Shown: positions 8,157 through 17,043 of the stretch, one piece after another
How positions within the stretch are numbered: the first letter of the stretch is position 1
Layout of the letters: each line of letters opens with the position of its first letter
Source: Lacrimispora defluvii
GTDB taxonomy: Bacteria; Bacillota; Clostridia; Lachnospirales; Lachnospiraceae
Direction: 5' to 3'
Assembly (NCBI GenBank): GCA_013036995.1
Contig: JAAOXG010000059.1
Location: 56,924-120,923, forward strand
DNA length: 64,000 bases
Position numbers and translations under genes: made by a program
The notes under the pieces: model-generated
Told to the model about the DNA's origin: nothing
Databases searched by the model: none
The model's input: the letters and a program-made list of their open reading frames with translations, nothing else

Positions 8157-9011
8157 ATGAGAATAGAAGATAACCAGAAAAAAAAGAAAAAGATCACTGT
8201 AACCGGTTTGCTTTTATATGCATTGCTGATTGCCCTTGCTCTTGTTTATTTACTTCCGCTGGTCTGGATGCTCAGCGTTTCTCTAAAATCCAACAGGGAA
8301 GTACTGACTTCACCATTTTCACCTCCCAGTGTTCTGCAGCTGGGCAACTACATATTTGCATGGGTCAACGGGCAGTTAGGAGTGGCAACTTTAAACTCTG
8401 TAATAGTGTGTACTACCGCATTGGTAATCAGTTTACTGATCGGAGCTATGGCGGCATTTGCCATCGCAAGAATGAGACTGGGCTTTCTTAAGTACATGAT
8501 GCAGTATTTTCTGATTGGAATGATGATACCGGTACATTGTGTACTGATCCCGCTTTTCGTCCGGTTTTCCAGCTGGCATCTGACCAATCAGCTCATTGGA
8601 CTGATTATCCCATATATTACGTTTTCTCTTCCAATGACCATATTTTTAATGACAGGATTCTTTAAAAGCATGCCAGGTGAAATTTTTGAAGCAGCGTGTA
8701 TTGACGGCTGTTCCATCTATGGCTGCTTTATCAGAATCGCATTACCTCTCTCCAGAGTGGGGATGTTCGTGGCAGGTATTATGACGTTTGTCGGCAACTG
8801 GAATGAGCTGCTGCTGGCGATGGTATTTATATCTGACGTAGCTAAAAAAACACTTCCCGTTACTCTGACTTATTTCGTAGGTCCCTATGCTACAAACTAT
8901 GTACAGATGTTTGCGGCAATTATCATAGCAATTGCACCCACAGTTATCGTTTACAGCATTTTCAGCAACCAGATTGTAGACGGACTTACGACAGGAGCAG
9001 TAAAGGGATAA
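8157..9011 (+). CDS. MalG-type carbohydrate ABC transporter permease
   Basis: The 284-residue inner-membrane permease starts at the ATG at 8157 behind GAGGGAGGAAA. It has about six transmembrane helices, beginning VTGLLLYALLIALALVYLLP. The EAA loop reads EIFEAACIDGCSIYGCFIRIALPLSRVG. It is full length and would normally pair with the MalF-type subunit whose gene is truncated just upstream. It is followed by GH3. Substrate is inferred as xylo-oligosaccharide from the neighbours. With its partner and binding protein gutted, it is probably idle unless other subunits substitute. Confidence 0.92.
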   Translation: MRIEDNQKKKKKITVTGLLLYALLIALALVYLLPLVWMLSVSLKSNREVLTSPFSPPSVLQLGNYIFAWVNGQLGVATLNSVIVCTTALVISLLIGAMAAFAIARMRLGFLKYMMQYFLIGMMIPVHCVLIPLFVRFSSWHLTNQLIGLIIPYITFSLPMTIFLMTGFFKSMPGEIFEAACIDGCSIYGCFIRIALPLSRVGMFVAGIMTFVGNWNELLLAMVFISDVAKKTLPVTLTYFVGPYATNYVQMFAAIIIAIAPTVIVYSIFSNQIVDGLTTGAVKG

Positions 9012-9038
9012 GACATCATTTTTCAGGAGGAAAGACAA

Positions 9039-11129
9039 TTGAATCGGAAAGAAGCGCGAAAAAGAGCGGAACAGTTAGTAGCAAACATGACATTAGAAGA
9101 GAAGGCAAGCCAGTTGCGATATGATGCACCGCCTATACGCAGACTTAATATACCAGCTTATAACTGGTGGAATGAAGCGCTTCATGGTGTAGCAAGAGCC
9201 GGCACAGCAACCAGTTTTCCTCAGGCCATTGGTTTGGCTGCTGCTTTTGATGAAGAACTGGTGCATGAAATTGCAGAGGTCATAGCAGAAGAAGGAAGAG
9301 CCAAATACAATGCATTTACAAAGCAGGATGACAGGGATATCTATAAAGGGCTGACATTCTGGTCCCCAAACGTGAACATATTCCGGGACCCCAGATGGGG
9401 CAGAGGACAGGAAACCTACGGGGAAGACCCTTATTTAAGCAGCAGGCTGGGTGTTTCCTATATAAAAGGACTTCAGGGTGATAAAGAGACCATGAAGGCA
9501 GCTGCCTGTGTGAAACATTTTGCTGTTCATTCAGGACCGGAAGCTCTGCGTCATGAATTTAATGCAGAAGTTTCCCTGAAGGATTTAAGAGAGACCTATC
9601 TGCCTGCATTTGAAGCTGCAGTAAAAGAAGGGAAATCGGAAGCGGTTATGGGAGCCTATAACAGGACCAACGGAGAACCCTGCTGTGCCAGCAAAACCCT
9701 GATGCAGGATATTTTAAGAGGAGAATGGGGATTTGAGGGGCATTACGTTTCGGACTGCTGGGCAATCCGTGATTTTCATGAACGCCATTTAATCAGTCCT
9801 GATGCAAAAACATCTGCAGCCATGGCAATCAATGCAGGCTGTGATTTAAACTGCGGTAATACTTATCTTCATATATTAAAGGCTTACGAAAACGGACTGG
9901 TAAGTGAGGAGACAATTACAGAATCCTGTACACGTCTGTTTACAACCAGATACTTGCTGGGATTGTTTGATGACAATGAATTTGATTCCATTCCTTATGA
10001 GAAAGTGGAGTGTAAGAAGCATCTGGAGCTTTCAGAACGGGCCGCCAGGGAAAGCATGGTTCTGTTAAAGAATAACGGGATTCTTCCTCTTGATAAAGAT
10101 GCGGTGAAAACAATCGGGGTGATTGGGCCTAACGCAAACAGCAGGGCTGCTCTTATTGGCAATTATCATGGTACTTCCTCAGAATATATTACAATTCTGG
10201 AAGGGATAAAAGCGTTTGCGAAAGATGAGATCAGGGTTCTTTATTCAGATGGCTGCCATATCAGCAGTCCTAAGACGGAAGCTCTGGCATTTGATCATGA
10301 CCGTATCTCAGAGGCTGTAATTGTAGCTGAGCATAGCGATGTGGTTGTTCTCTGTCTGGGATTAAATGAACTCCTGGAAGGTGAAGAAGGCGATCAGGGC
10401 AATCAGTATGCCTCTGGAGATAAGGAGTCATTGCGTCTTCCTGAGTCTCAGATAAAATTAATGGAAGCATTGTCTCATACCGGTACTCCGGTTGTGCTGT
10501 GTATGATGGCAGGCAGTGATATTGATTTAAGCATTGCCAAAGAGAATTATGACGCTATTATACAGGCATGGTATCCGGGTGCAAGAGGAGGAAAGGCGTT
10601 TGCAGAGCTTTTATTCGGCCTTTATTCTCCATCTGGGAAATTATGTGTGACGTTCTATGATCCGGAATCCGATCTGCCAGAATTTACAGATTATTCCATG
10701 AAGAACAGAACCTACCGTTATTTGGAAAGTAAGCCACAGTATCCTTTTGGGTATGGTTTGACTTATGGCCGGGCCAAAATGTGTGATGCTTATTTAGCTA
10801 TGGAAGATATGGAGATTGAGGCTGTCGTTGAGAATATCGGAGACAGATCGGTTGAAGAGGTCATTCAGGTTTATGTAAAAGTTTTGGATTCCGAATTTGC
10901 ACCCCTGCATCCCAGACTTTGCGGATTTAAAAGGGTGGCACTGAATTGTGGGGAGAAAAAGAGTGTAAAAATAAAGTTGGATCAGCGGGCTTTTATGGTT
11001 GTAAATGAAAATGGGGAGTATATCAAAGACGGAAATCACGTCGAATTATATGCAGGCTTTAGCCAACCAGATGAAACAAGCATACAGCTTATGGGATGTA
11101 AGCCAGTGAAGTTGACGGCAGATATCTAG
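9039..11129 (+). CDS. Glycoside hydrolase family 3 enzyme, probably beta-xylosidase
   Basis: The 696-residue protein starts at a TTG (9039) placed 7 bp after AGGAGG. It has the GH3 N-terminal barrel (YNWWNEALHGVARAG; FWSPNVNIFRDPRWGRGQET), the nucleophile Asp239 in HYVSDCWAI, the second alpha/beta domain (from about residue 340) and a C-terminal fibronectin-III-like domain. The VSDC form of the nucleophile motif and the NIFRDPRWGRGQETYGEDP block are typical of bacterial and plant beta-xylosidases. No signal peptide is present, so it acts in the cytoplasm. Beta-glucosidase activity is the main alternative. It is the last gene of the xylo-oligosaccharide unit and has its own terminator. Confidence 0.9.
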   Translation: MNRKEARKRAEQLVANMTLEEKASQLRYDAPPIRRLNIPAYNWWNEALHGVARAGTATSFPQAIGLAAAFDEELVHEIAEVIAEEGRAKYNAFTKQDDRDIYKGLTFWSPNVNIFRDPRWGRGQETYGEDPYLSSRLGVSYIKGLQGDKETMKAAACVKHFAVHSGPEALRHEFNAEVSLKDLRETYLPAFEAAVKEGKSEAVMGAYNRTNGEPCCASKTLMQDILRGEWGFEGHYVSDCWAIRDFHERHLISPDAKTSAAMAINAGCDLNCGNTYLHILKAYENGLVSEETITESCTRLFTTRYLLGLFDDNEFDSIPYEKVECKKHLELSERAARESMVLLKNNGILPLDKDAVKTIGVIGPNANSRAALIGNYHGTSSEYITILEGIKAFAKDEIRVLYSDGCHISSPKTEALAFDHDRISEAVIVAEHSDVVVLCLGLNELLEGEEGDQGNQYASGDKESLRLPESQIKLMEALSHTGTPVVLCMMAGSDIDLSIAKENYDAIIQAWYPGARGGKAFAELLFGLYSPSGKLCVTFYDPESDLPEFTDYSMKNRTYRYLESKPQYPFGYGLTYGRAKMCDAYLAMEDMEIEAVVENIGDRSVEEVIQVYVKVLDSEFAPLHPRLCGFKRVALNCGEKKSVKIKLDQRAFMVVNENGEYIKDGNHVELYAGFSQPDETSIQLMGCKPVKLTADI

Positions 11130-11140
11130 ATTCAACGGTC

Positions 11141-11195
11141 AAATACGGATTATCAGCTTCTTTGATAGTCCGTATTTGTGTTTTGGTTTTTTGTT
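11141..11195 (+). terminator. Intrinsic terminator after GH3 gene
   Basis: A 14 bp stem (11141-11154 with 11164-11177, one G-U pair) and a 9-nt loop are followed by GTGTTTTGGTTTTTTG. Confidence 0.85.
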
Positions 11196-11213
11196 TAAAA
11201 ATTATAGAACCCC

Positions 11214-11242
11214 TTTACTTTGTATGCTTTTTATGTTAATAT
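11214..11242 (+). promoter_or_regulatory. Promoter of the LacI-family regulator gene
   Basis: TTTACT (11214-11219) and TAATAT (11237-11242) have a 17 bp spacer. The predicted start site near 11249 falls inside the operator palindrome that follows, which fits autorepression. Confidence 0.55.
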
Positions 11243-11247
11243 CATAC

Positions 11248-11263
11248 ATGTAACCGGTTACAT
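11248..11263. promoter_or_regulatory. LacI-family operator 1
   Basis: ATGTAACCGGTTACAT is a perfect 16 bp palindrome with the central CG typical of LacI/GalR-family sites. It lies just upstream of the regulator gene and recurs identically at 12323. Confidence 0.85.
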
Positions 11264-11277
11264 AAGGAGAGCTTGAA

Positions 11278-12300
11278 ATGAACATACGGGATATAGCAAG
11301 AAAAGCCGGCGTTTCTTCCGCAACTGTTTCCAGAGTTATTAATGATTCTGGATATGTGAAGGAGGAAACAAAGCGCAAAGTATTAGAGGCAATAGAAGAG
11401 GCTGATTACGTACCAAATGCCATAGCCAGAAGTCTCAGTATACGTGATTCTTCCAGCATTGGAGTGATTGTCCCGGATATTGCCAATGAGTTTTTTTCGG
11501 GCATCATAAGCGGAATAGGCGAAAGAGCTGCCAATAATCAGTACAATATCGTTTTGTTTGATACTGGTGAGCTTCTGGAGAGAGAACATCAATGCCTTAT
11601 GATGGCAGAAAGCCAGCGTTTGTCAGGGCTTTTAATCACTCCTATTTCAGAGCTTGATGAGGTGACAAGGGATAAGCTGATCCAATTTGAAAACAAAGGG
11701 ATTCCAGTTGTATTAGTTGACCGCAACATCAGAAATTCCAGTCTGGATGGTGTATTTGTTGAGAACCATGATGCTGCCTACAAGGCTGTGGAGGCTCTGA
11801 TTCAGAATGGACATCAGAAGATTGCAGTGATTACAGGACCCAACACTTCCATGCCTGGAAAGGACCGTCTGAAGGGCTACAAGTCAGCTCTTAGGGATTA
11901 CGGGATTGGTCTAAGAGAAGATTATATGGTATCAGGCGATTTTAAGATCATGAAGGCATATGAACGGACGAAGGAATTACTGGAACTTCCGGACCCGCCA
12001 ACTGCTATATTTGCTTCCAACAACCAGACCAGCCTGGGTGTACTCAAATATTTAACAGAGCATAAGCTGAAAATTGGCAGGGATATTTCCATAGTAGGCT
12101 TTGATCAGATTGAGTCTCTTAAAATCATTGATTACAGTCTTTCAACCATTGACCGGGATGCAAGAAAGCAGGGATATCAGGCAATGGAAATGCTGATCGA
12201 CAAACTGACCCGTAAGGAAAGTCAAAGCTCTGGCCGCAAGGTTTTTGTTCCATATCAGATGGTGCTTCGCGGTTCAGAAAAGATAAATAAGCTGCAGTAA
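11278..12300 (+). CDS. LacI-family transcriptional repressor (RbsR-like)
   Basis: The 340-residue protein begins with the LacI helix-turn-helix and hinge (MNIRDIARKAGVSSATVSRV, then YVPNAIARSLS). A periplasmic-binding-protein-like effector domain follows, from about residue 60 (IGVIVPDIANEFFSGIISG...). It starts at the ATG at 11278 behind AAGGAGAG. Identical perfect palindromes lie before this gene and before the next one, so it probably represses itself and the deoC/rbs genes. The ligand is inferred to be ribose or a related sugar from the ribose-type binding protein downstream. Confidence 0.93.
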   Translation: MNIRDIARKAGVSSATVSRVINDSGYVKEETKRKVLEAIEEADYVPNAIARSLSIRDSSSIGVIVPDIANEFFSGIISGIGERAANNQYNIVLFDTGELLEREHQCLMMAESQRLSGLLITPISELDEVTRDKLIQFENKGIPVVLVDRNIRNSSLDGVFVENHDAAYKAVEALIQNGHQKIAVITGPNTSMPGKDRLKGYKSALRDYGIGLREDYMVSGDFKIMKAYERTKELLELPDPPTAIFASNNQTSLGVLKYLTEHKLKIGRDISIVGFDQIESLKIIDYSLSTIDRDARKQGYQAMEMLIDKLTRKESQSSGRKVFVPYQMVLRGSEKINKLQ

Positions 12301-12320
12301 GGCAGTTTATTTTTACACAA

Positions 12321-12340
12321 ATATGTAACCGGTTACATAT
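12321..12340. promoter_or_regulatory. LacI-family operator 2
   Basis: The 16 bp palindrome ATGTAACCGGTTACAT at 12323-12338 is identical to operator 1, and its symmetry extends to 20 bp here. It sits between the regulator and the deoC fragment, 27 bp before the deoC start. Confidence 0.85.
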
Positions 12341-12364
12341 TTAAAATTACAATGGAGGATGGAT

Positions 12365-12559
12365 ATGGGTATAGCAAGCATGATTGACCATACAATGCTG
12401 AAGGCAGATGCCGGAGCAGAAATTATCAGGAGATATTGTCAAGAGGCAAAGGAATATGGATTTGCGTCTGTCTGTGTAAATTCCTGTTATGTACCTCTGG
12501 CAGCTCAGGAATTAAAGAATAGCAGCGTTTCTGTGTGTTGTGTAGTAGATTTCAGTTAA
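12365..12559 (+). pseudogene. deoC: Deoxyribose-phosphate aldolase, 5' fragment
   Basis: About 60 codons of a DeoC N-terminus are intact: MGIASMIDHTMLKADA, then FASVCVNSCYVPLAAQEL and SVSVCCVV. The family continues with VGFP, but here the sequence switches at about 12548 to the 3' part of an RbsC-type permease in another frame and stops. The catalytic Lys and Asp residues of DeoC lie in the missing part, so the product is inactive. The start at 12365 is chosen because GGAGG at 12354-12358 is correctly spaced for it. Confidence 0.85.
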
Positions 12560-12896
12560 AAGAACAGAATGGACCGCTTATATCATGAATGGATTATTAA
12601 GTGGAATCGCTGCTGTTGTACTGACTGCCAGGCTTGGATCGGCACAATCCACCAGCGGACAGGGAATCGAAATGGATGCAATCGCAGCGGTCATCCTTGG
12701 AGGAACCAGCTTAAGCGGAGGAACCGGATTTGTACTTCCTACGGTGGTGGGTGCCATGATTATGGGAATCATCGATAACATACTTACTCTGATGAACGTC
12801 AATCCTCACGCAACCAGCATTGTAAAAGGATCTGTGGTACTGATTGCAGTATTGGTGGATAAAAAAGTCAAGGATTTATCCGCAAAAGCGGAATAA
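12549..12896 (+). pseudogene. Ribose-type ABC permease (RbsC-like), 3' fragment
   Basis: From 12549 the frame reads ISVKRTEWTAYIMNGLLSGI, the cytoplasmic loop of RbsC-type permeases. It continues with LTARLGSAQS, then EMDAIAAVILGGTSLSGGTG and a normal C-terminus (VLVDKKVKDLSAKAE). This is the last third of a permease of about 320 residues; the N-terminal helices are gone. No ATPase (RbsA) gene remains between deoC and this fragment. An internal ATG at 12585 could start a short peptide but without a good ribosome site. Confidence 0.85.
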
Positions 12897-12939
12897 ATAG
12901 AAACTATTTTAATGTATTCGAGAAGGGAAGGGTAGAATT

Positions 12940-13959
12940 ATGATGAAAAAGAGAATTGCAGCTACAATGATGGCAGGATTTGTTGCGGTATCGCTGGCTG
13001 GATGCAGTACAAAAACAGCCTCGGAGACTGGGAAGGAGACAACCCAGACAGAAACCGCTGTAACAAAATCAGAAGAGACAACAGCAAAAACGGATGCAGG
13101 AGCCGGAAAAAAATATGTAATAGGTCTTGCAATGAACACACAGACCAATCCATTTTTTGTGGATGTGAAGGATGGGGTACAAAAAGCCGCTGATGAGCTG
13201 GGCGTGGAATTATACATTACAGATGCCCAGGATGATCCCGCTGTCCAGATGAAAGATGTGGAGAACTTAATTACAAAGAAGCCTGATTGCATTATAATTG
13301 ACACCTGTGACTCAGATGCCATAGTCTCATCCATTGAGGACTGCAATAAAGCCGGAATTCCGGTTCTCACCATGGACAGGGAAGCCAGTGGAGGAGAAGT
13401 GGTATCTCATATTGGATATGATGCCATTAAATCAGGAAAACTGGCAGGGCAGTACCTGGCAGATACTCTGGGCGGAAAAGGAAATATTGTAGAACTCCAG
13501 GGAATCATGGGCACAAATGTGGCCCAGAACCGTTCCAAAGGTTTCAATGAAATCATAAGCCAGAATCCAGATATGAAAATTGTGGCATGCCAGGTGGCGG
13601 ATTTTGACCGTGCAAAGGGTATGAGTGTAATGGAAAATATTTTACAGGCAAATGATCACATTGACGGATTGTATGCTGCAAATGATGAAATGCTTCTTGG
13701 GGCGTTAGAAGCAATAGAAGCAGCCGGACGTTTAGATGAAATCACTATGATCGGCTGTGATGCCATTGATGACACCATTGAGGCAATTAAGGCAGGTAAA
13801 GTGGAAGCGACTATTGCAGAGCCCCCATTTTTCCTTGGGAAAGCAATATTAAAAACCGCTTATGATTATCTGGAGGGAAAAAACGTAGAGAAATATGTTA
13901 TTCTGGATAATGAGCTGGTTACTTCTGAAAATGTAAACGGATTGGTTACAAAAGAATAA
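12940..13959 (+). CDS. Ribose-type ABC transporter substrate-binding lipoprotein
   Basis: The 339-residue protein has a signal peptide with lipobox (FVAVSLAGCS) and a Thr/Lys/Glu-rich linker. A family 2 sugar-binding domain follows, starting KKYVIGLAMNTQTNPFFVDV near residue 53. Characteristic segments are DAQDDPAVQMKDVENLI, TMDREASGG and LYAANDEMLLGALEA. It is full length and ends at a strong terminator. It is probably membrane-anchored on the outside and binds ribose or a similar monosaccharide. Its membrane partner is truncated just upstream, so the system is unlikely to work alone. Confidence 0.92.
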   Translation: MMKKRIAATMMAGFVAVSLAGCSTKTASETGKETTQTETAVTKSEETTAKTDAGAGKKYVIGLAMNTQTNPFFVDVKDGVQKAADELGVELYITDAQDDPAVQMKDVENLITKKPDCIIIDTCDSDAIVSSIEDCNKAGIPVLTMDREASGGEVVSHIGYDAIKSGKLAGQYLADTLGGKGNIVELQGIMGTNVAQNRSKGFNEIISQNPDMKIVACQVADFDRAKGMSVMENILQANDHIDGLYAANDEMLLGALEAIEAAGRLDEITMIGCDAIDDTIEAIKAGKVEATIAEPPFFLGKAILKTAYDYLEGKNVEKYVILDNELVTSENVNGLVTKE

Positions 13960-13974
13960 ATTTTACAGATACAG

Positions 13975-14023
13975 TCTGCTGCCAGATTCCCTGATGAACC
14001 GGTTTCTGGCAGCAGATTTTTTG
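13975..14023 (+). terminator. Intrinsic terminator after rbsB-like gene
   Basis: A perfect 12 bp stem TCTGCTGCCAGA/TCTGGCAGCAGA (13975-13986, 14005-14016) is followed by TTTTTTG. Confidence 0.92.
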
Positions 14024-14151
14024 CATTAAAATGGGAACGGAAGATAAAACTGTTTAAAAGAATCGTGACAAGTGGTTGAGAACATGGTAAAATACGTCTG
14101 TGCCAATGGTAAAGTATGGCAGAATAATAAAACAGCAAAGGGTGAAGGCTT

Positions 14152-15498
14152 ATGGAGACCGACATGACGAGAGGGAATCCTCTTCCCATCATTTTAAAAT
14201 TTACGCTTCCGTTATTAATCGGAAATATTTTTCAACAGTTTTATAATATGGTGGATACTATTATTGTAGGTCGTTTCGTCGGAGCGGATGCATTGGCAGC
14301 TGTGGGATCAACAGGTACCATCATGTTCCTGGTAATTGGTTTTTCACAGGGAATGAGTACTGGATTTACTGTACTTACCAGTCAGAGGTTTGGGGCCGGG
14401 GATGAAAACGGGACGAAGCGATCGGTGGCAAACGGAATTTTACTGTCATTGTTTGTTATTGTATTTATGACATTAATCAGTCTGACATTCATGAGAACTC
14501 TTTTGAAAATTATGAATACCCCCCAGAATATTATGGAAGATGCATATACTTATATCTCTATTATTTGCATAGGGATCTTTACAAATGTATTTTATAACCT
14601 GTTTTCTTCCTTTCTTCGTTCTGTGGGTAACAGTCGGATACCGCTTATATTTTTGGTGCTATCCGCCTGCTTAAATATCATGTTGGATTTGGTTTTTGTT
14701 ATTAATTTCAAGATGGGAGTTGCGGGTGCAGCATGGGCAACCAATGTATCTCAGGGAATATCCGCTTTTTTATGTATTATTTATATTACTAAAAAGGTAC
14801 ATGTTCTCACACCGGAAAAGCATCACTGGAAGCTGCATGGTTATGATACGAAAATCCAACTGTCTGTGGGAATTCCCATGGCTCTTCAGTTTGGAATTAC
14901 CGCTTCAGGAACGATGATTATGCAGTCTGCAGTCAATTTATTCGGTTCCGTAGCAGTTGCATCAAATACAGCAGCCAATAAATTTCAGAGTATGGTAATT
15001 CAGGGTATGGTGGCAATGGGACAAACCATGGCTACTTATTCCGGACAAAACTATGGGAAGGGTGATATTGGAAGAATCAAACGGGGAGTCCGCCTTGCAC
15101 TTACAACAGAAGTAATCTATGCTGTTGTATGTACCGTTATTGTGATTCTGGGTCTTCCTTTTGCCCTAAGGCTGTTCTTCTCCGGTAATGTAGATCTGGC
15201 GGATATTCTTCCATGGGCAAAAACCTACAGTTATCTTTGTGCCTCTTTTTACATTCCTCTGGGAACTATTTTTATTTTCCGGAATACCATGCAGGGATGC
15301 GGATATGGATTACTTCCCATGCTGGGCGGCGTAGTGGAACTGGCAGCCAGATTGGTTACAGCTACGCTTGCAATAAAGTTTGTAAGCTTCCCGCTGGCCT
15401 GTGCCTGTGACCCTGCAGCATGGCTGAGTGCTGCATTATTTACTGGAATATCTTATGTTTATGTTATAAAAAAGGTTGAGAAAAAGCTGGTCAGCTAA
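14152..15498 (+). CDS. MATE family efflux transporter
   Basis: The 448-residue integral membrane protein shows about 12 hydrophobic segments. The MATE signature is at the N-terminus: LPLLIGNIFQQFYNMVDTII followed by VGRFVGADALAAVGSTG. The repeat in the second half includes GSVAVASNTAANKFQSM and MVAMGQTMATYSGQNYG. The family exports drugs or metabolites by Na+ or H+ antiport; the substrate here is unknown. The start at 14152 follows GGGTGAAGG. It stands alone between two terminator/promoter gaps and is the last gene of the accessory block before plsX. Confidence 0.9.
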   Translation: METDMTRGNPLPIILKFTLPLLIGNIFQQFYNMVDTIIVGRFVGADALAAVGSTGTIMFLVIGFSQGMSTGFTVLTSQRFGAGDENGTKRSVANGILLSLFVIVFMTLISLTFMRTLLKIMNTPQNIMEDAYTYISIICIGIFTNVFYNLFSSFLRSVGNSRIPLIFLVLSACLNIMLDLVFVINFKMGVAGAAWATNVSQGISAFLCIIYITKKVHVLTPEKHHWKLHGYDTKIQLSVGIPMALQFGITASGTMIMQSAVNLFGSVAVASNTAANKFQSMVIQGMVAMGQTMATYSGQNYGKGDIGRIKRGVRLALTTEVIYAVVCTVIVILGLPFALRLFFSGNVDLADILPWAKTYSYLCASFYIPLGTIFIFRNTMQGCGYGLLPMLGGVVELAARLVTATLAIKFVSFPLACACDPAAWLSAALFTGISYVYVIKKVEKKLVS

Positions 15499-15546
15499 GG
15501 CTGTTTTTTCTGCTTTTAAATTTCTAAATTTATTATTGATTTATAG

Positions 15547-15566
15547 TATAATATTTAGTATATTAT
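15547..15566 (+). promoter_or_regulatory. Probable plsX promoter -10 region with AT-rich dyad
   Basis: TATAAT at 15547-15552 lies 53 bp before the plsX start; the -35 is poor. An inverted repeat ATAATAT-TTAGT-ATATTAT (15548-15566) overlaps the -10. AT-rich palindromes arise by chance easily, so this is tentative. Confidence 0.4.
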
Positions 15567-15604
15567 GTAATAGATTATCTTAGGAAACACTTGAAAGGGG
15601 AATC

Positions 15605-16621
15605 ATGATGATAAAAGTAGCTGTGGATGCCATGGGCGGTGACTATGCACCAGTACAGACGGTAGCAGGTGCCGTAGAGGCGGTAAACGCGAATAAAGAG
15701 ATCCGGGTTCTCTTAGTAGGGCAGGAACAGATGATATCTGAAGAACTTGCAAAATACACATTTAATAAGGATCAGATACAGATTGTGAATGCGACAGAGG
15801 TAATCGAGACGGAAGAACCTCCGGTTAACGCCATACGTAAGAAGAAAGATTCTTCCATCGTTGTGGGAATGAATCTGGTAAAACTAAAAGAGGCGGATGC
15901 ATTTGTATCGGCCGGTAGCTCAGGCGCCATACTGGTTGGCGGACAGGTGATAGTCGGACGGATCAAGGGTGTAGAAAGACCACCGCTTGCACCCCTTATT
16001 CCAACAGAAAAAGGCGTTTCCCTGCTGATAGACTGCGGCGCTAATGTGGATGCCAGACCCTCTCATCTGGTACAGTTTGCCCGAATGGGCTCCTTATATA
16101 TGGAGCATGTTGTAGGCATTAAGAATCCAACAGTTGCCATTGTCAACATCGGCGCAGAGGAAGAAAAGGGAAATGCGCTAGTGAAAGAGACATTTCCGCT
16201 GTTAAAGGATTGTAAGGATATTCATTTTACCGGAAGCATTGAGGCCAGAGAGATTCCGCATGGCGGTGCAGATGTCATAGTATGTGAGGCATTTGTGGGC
16301 AATGTAATCCTGAAGTTGTATGAGGGAGTGGGCGCGACCTTGATTAACAAGGTAAAGAGTGGTATGATGGGTAGTTTCAGGAGCAAAATCGGTGCTCTGC
16401 TTGTAAAACCTGCTTTAAAAGAGACTTTAAAATCATTTGATTCATCCCGGTATGGCGGCGCTCCGCTATTAGGGCTGAATGGTCTGGTGGTAAAGACTCA
16501 TGGTAATTCAAAAGCAGCAGAAATAAAAAACTCCATACTTCAATGCGTAACCTTTAAAGAACAGGGAATTAATGATAAGATAAGAGAAAGTCTTAAAATG
16601 AAAGAAGAAAATCAAGAATAG
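15605..16621 (+). CDS. plsX: Phosphate acyltransferase PlsX
   Basis: The 338-residue protein matches PlsX, which makes acyl phosphate from acyl-ACP for membrane phospholipid synthesis. Family blocks are present: [13 protein letters not shown] at the start, [12 protein letters not shown] near residue 100, [15 protein letters not shown] near 140 and [18 protein letters not shown] near 222. AAAGGGGAATC precedes the ATG pair at 15605/15608. It is followed after 19 bp by acpP, its substrate carrier. The family normally acts as a peripheral membrane protein with PlsY, which is not in this window. Confidence 0.97.
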   Translation: MMIKVAVDAMGGDYAPVQTVAGAVEAVNANKEIRVLLVGQEQMISEELAKYTFNKDQIQIVNATEVIETEEPPVNAIRKKKDSSIVVGMNLVKLKEADAFVSAGSSGAILVGGQVIVGRIKGVERPPLAPLIPTEKGVSLLIDCGANVDARPSHLVQFARMGSLYMEHVVGIKNPTVAIVNIGAEEEKGNALVKETFPLLKDCKDIHFTGSIEAREIPHGGADVIVCEAFVGNVILKLYEGVGATLINKVKSGMMGSFRSKIGALLVKPALKETLKSFDSSRYGGAPLLGLNGLVVKTHGNSKAAEIKNSILQCVTFKEQGINDKIRESLKMKEENQE

Positions 16622-16640
16622 GAGAGAGGAAGGAAAACAA

Positions 16641-16871
16641 ATGGAATTCGAAAAATTACAGAAAATTATTGCAGAGGTATTAAATATTGAGCCGGAGGAA
16701 GTTACTATGAACTCCACATTCGTGGATGACCTGGGTGCGGACTCCCTTGATGTGTTCCAGATCGTTATGGGCATTGAAGAGGAATTTGATATTGAGATTC
16801 CAACTGAAGTGGCAGAGAACATCGTAAGTGTCAGCGACGCAGTAGAACAGGTCAAGAATGCATTAAATTAA
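16641..16871 (+). CDS. acpP: Acyl carrier protein
   Basis: The 76-residue acidic protein has the phosphopantetheine attachment Ser35 in GADSLD. It is standard length for ACP and carries fatty acyl chains in type II fatty acid synthesis. It is cotranscribed with plsX and is followed by a terminator hairpin before rnc. Confidence 0.97.
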   Translation: MEFEKLQKIIAEVLNIEPEEVTMNSTFVDDLGADSLDVFQIVMGIEEEFDIEIPTEVAENIVSVSDAVEQVKNALN

Positions 16872-16879
16872 TAGATGTG

Positions 16880-16921
16880 GGTGCTGCTAGGATCGTTTGG
16901 TCTGACCGCAGCACCTTCTTT
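16880..16921 (+). terminator. Intrinsic terminator after acpP
   Basis: The stem GGTGCTGC/GCAGCACC (16880-16887, 16908-16915), with a 20-nt loop, is followed by TTCTTTC. Read-through into rnc is likely because no strong promoter is obvious after it. Confidence 0.7.
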
Positions 16922-16939
16922 CATAATAGGGGATAATAG

Positions 16940-17030
16940 GGTATCCCTTTATGTCCAAAAAGCATGGACAATAATAAGGAACACCCTGCGGGTACCCCTT
17001 TATGTCCAAAAAGCATGGACAATAATAAGG
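16940..17030. repeat. Hairpin repeat array upstream of rnc (two units, 51 bp period)
   Basis: Two near-identical units start at 16941 and 16992. Each contains the 6 bp dyad TGTCCA...TGGACA with a 7-nt loop, followed by AATAATAAGG. A smaller dyad ACCC-TGC-GGGT links the two units. The right end runs into the purine-rich ribosome site of rnc. The same unit is repeated downstream of rnc. Confidence 0.92.
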
Positions 17031-17043
17031 AAAGAGGAATGAG

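Noticed and set aside
15548..15566. FapR-type operator before plsX
   Set aside because: The dyad is only A/T with a TTAGT centre and does not match the known FapR site; no fapR gene is present.
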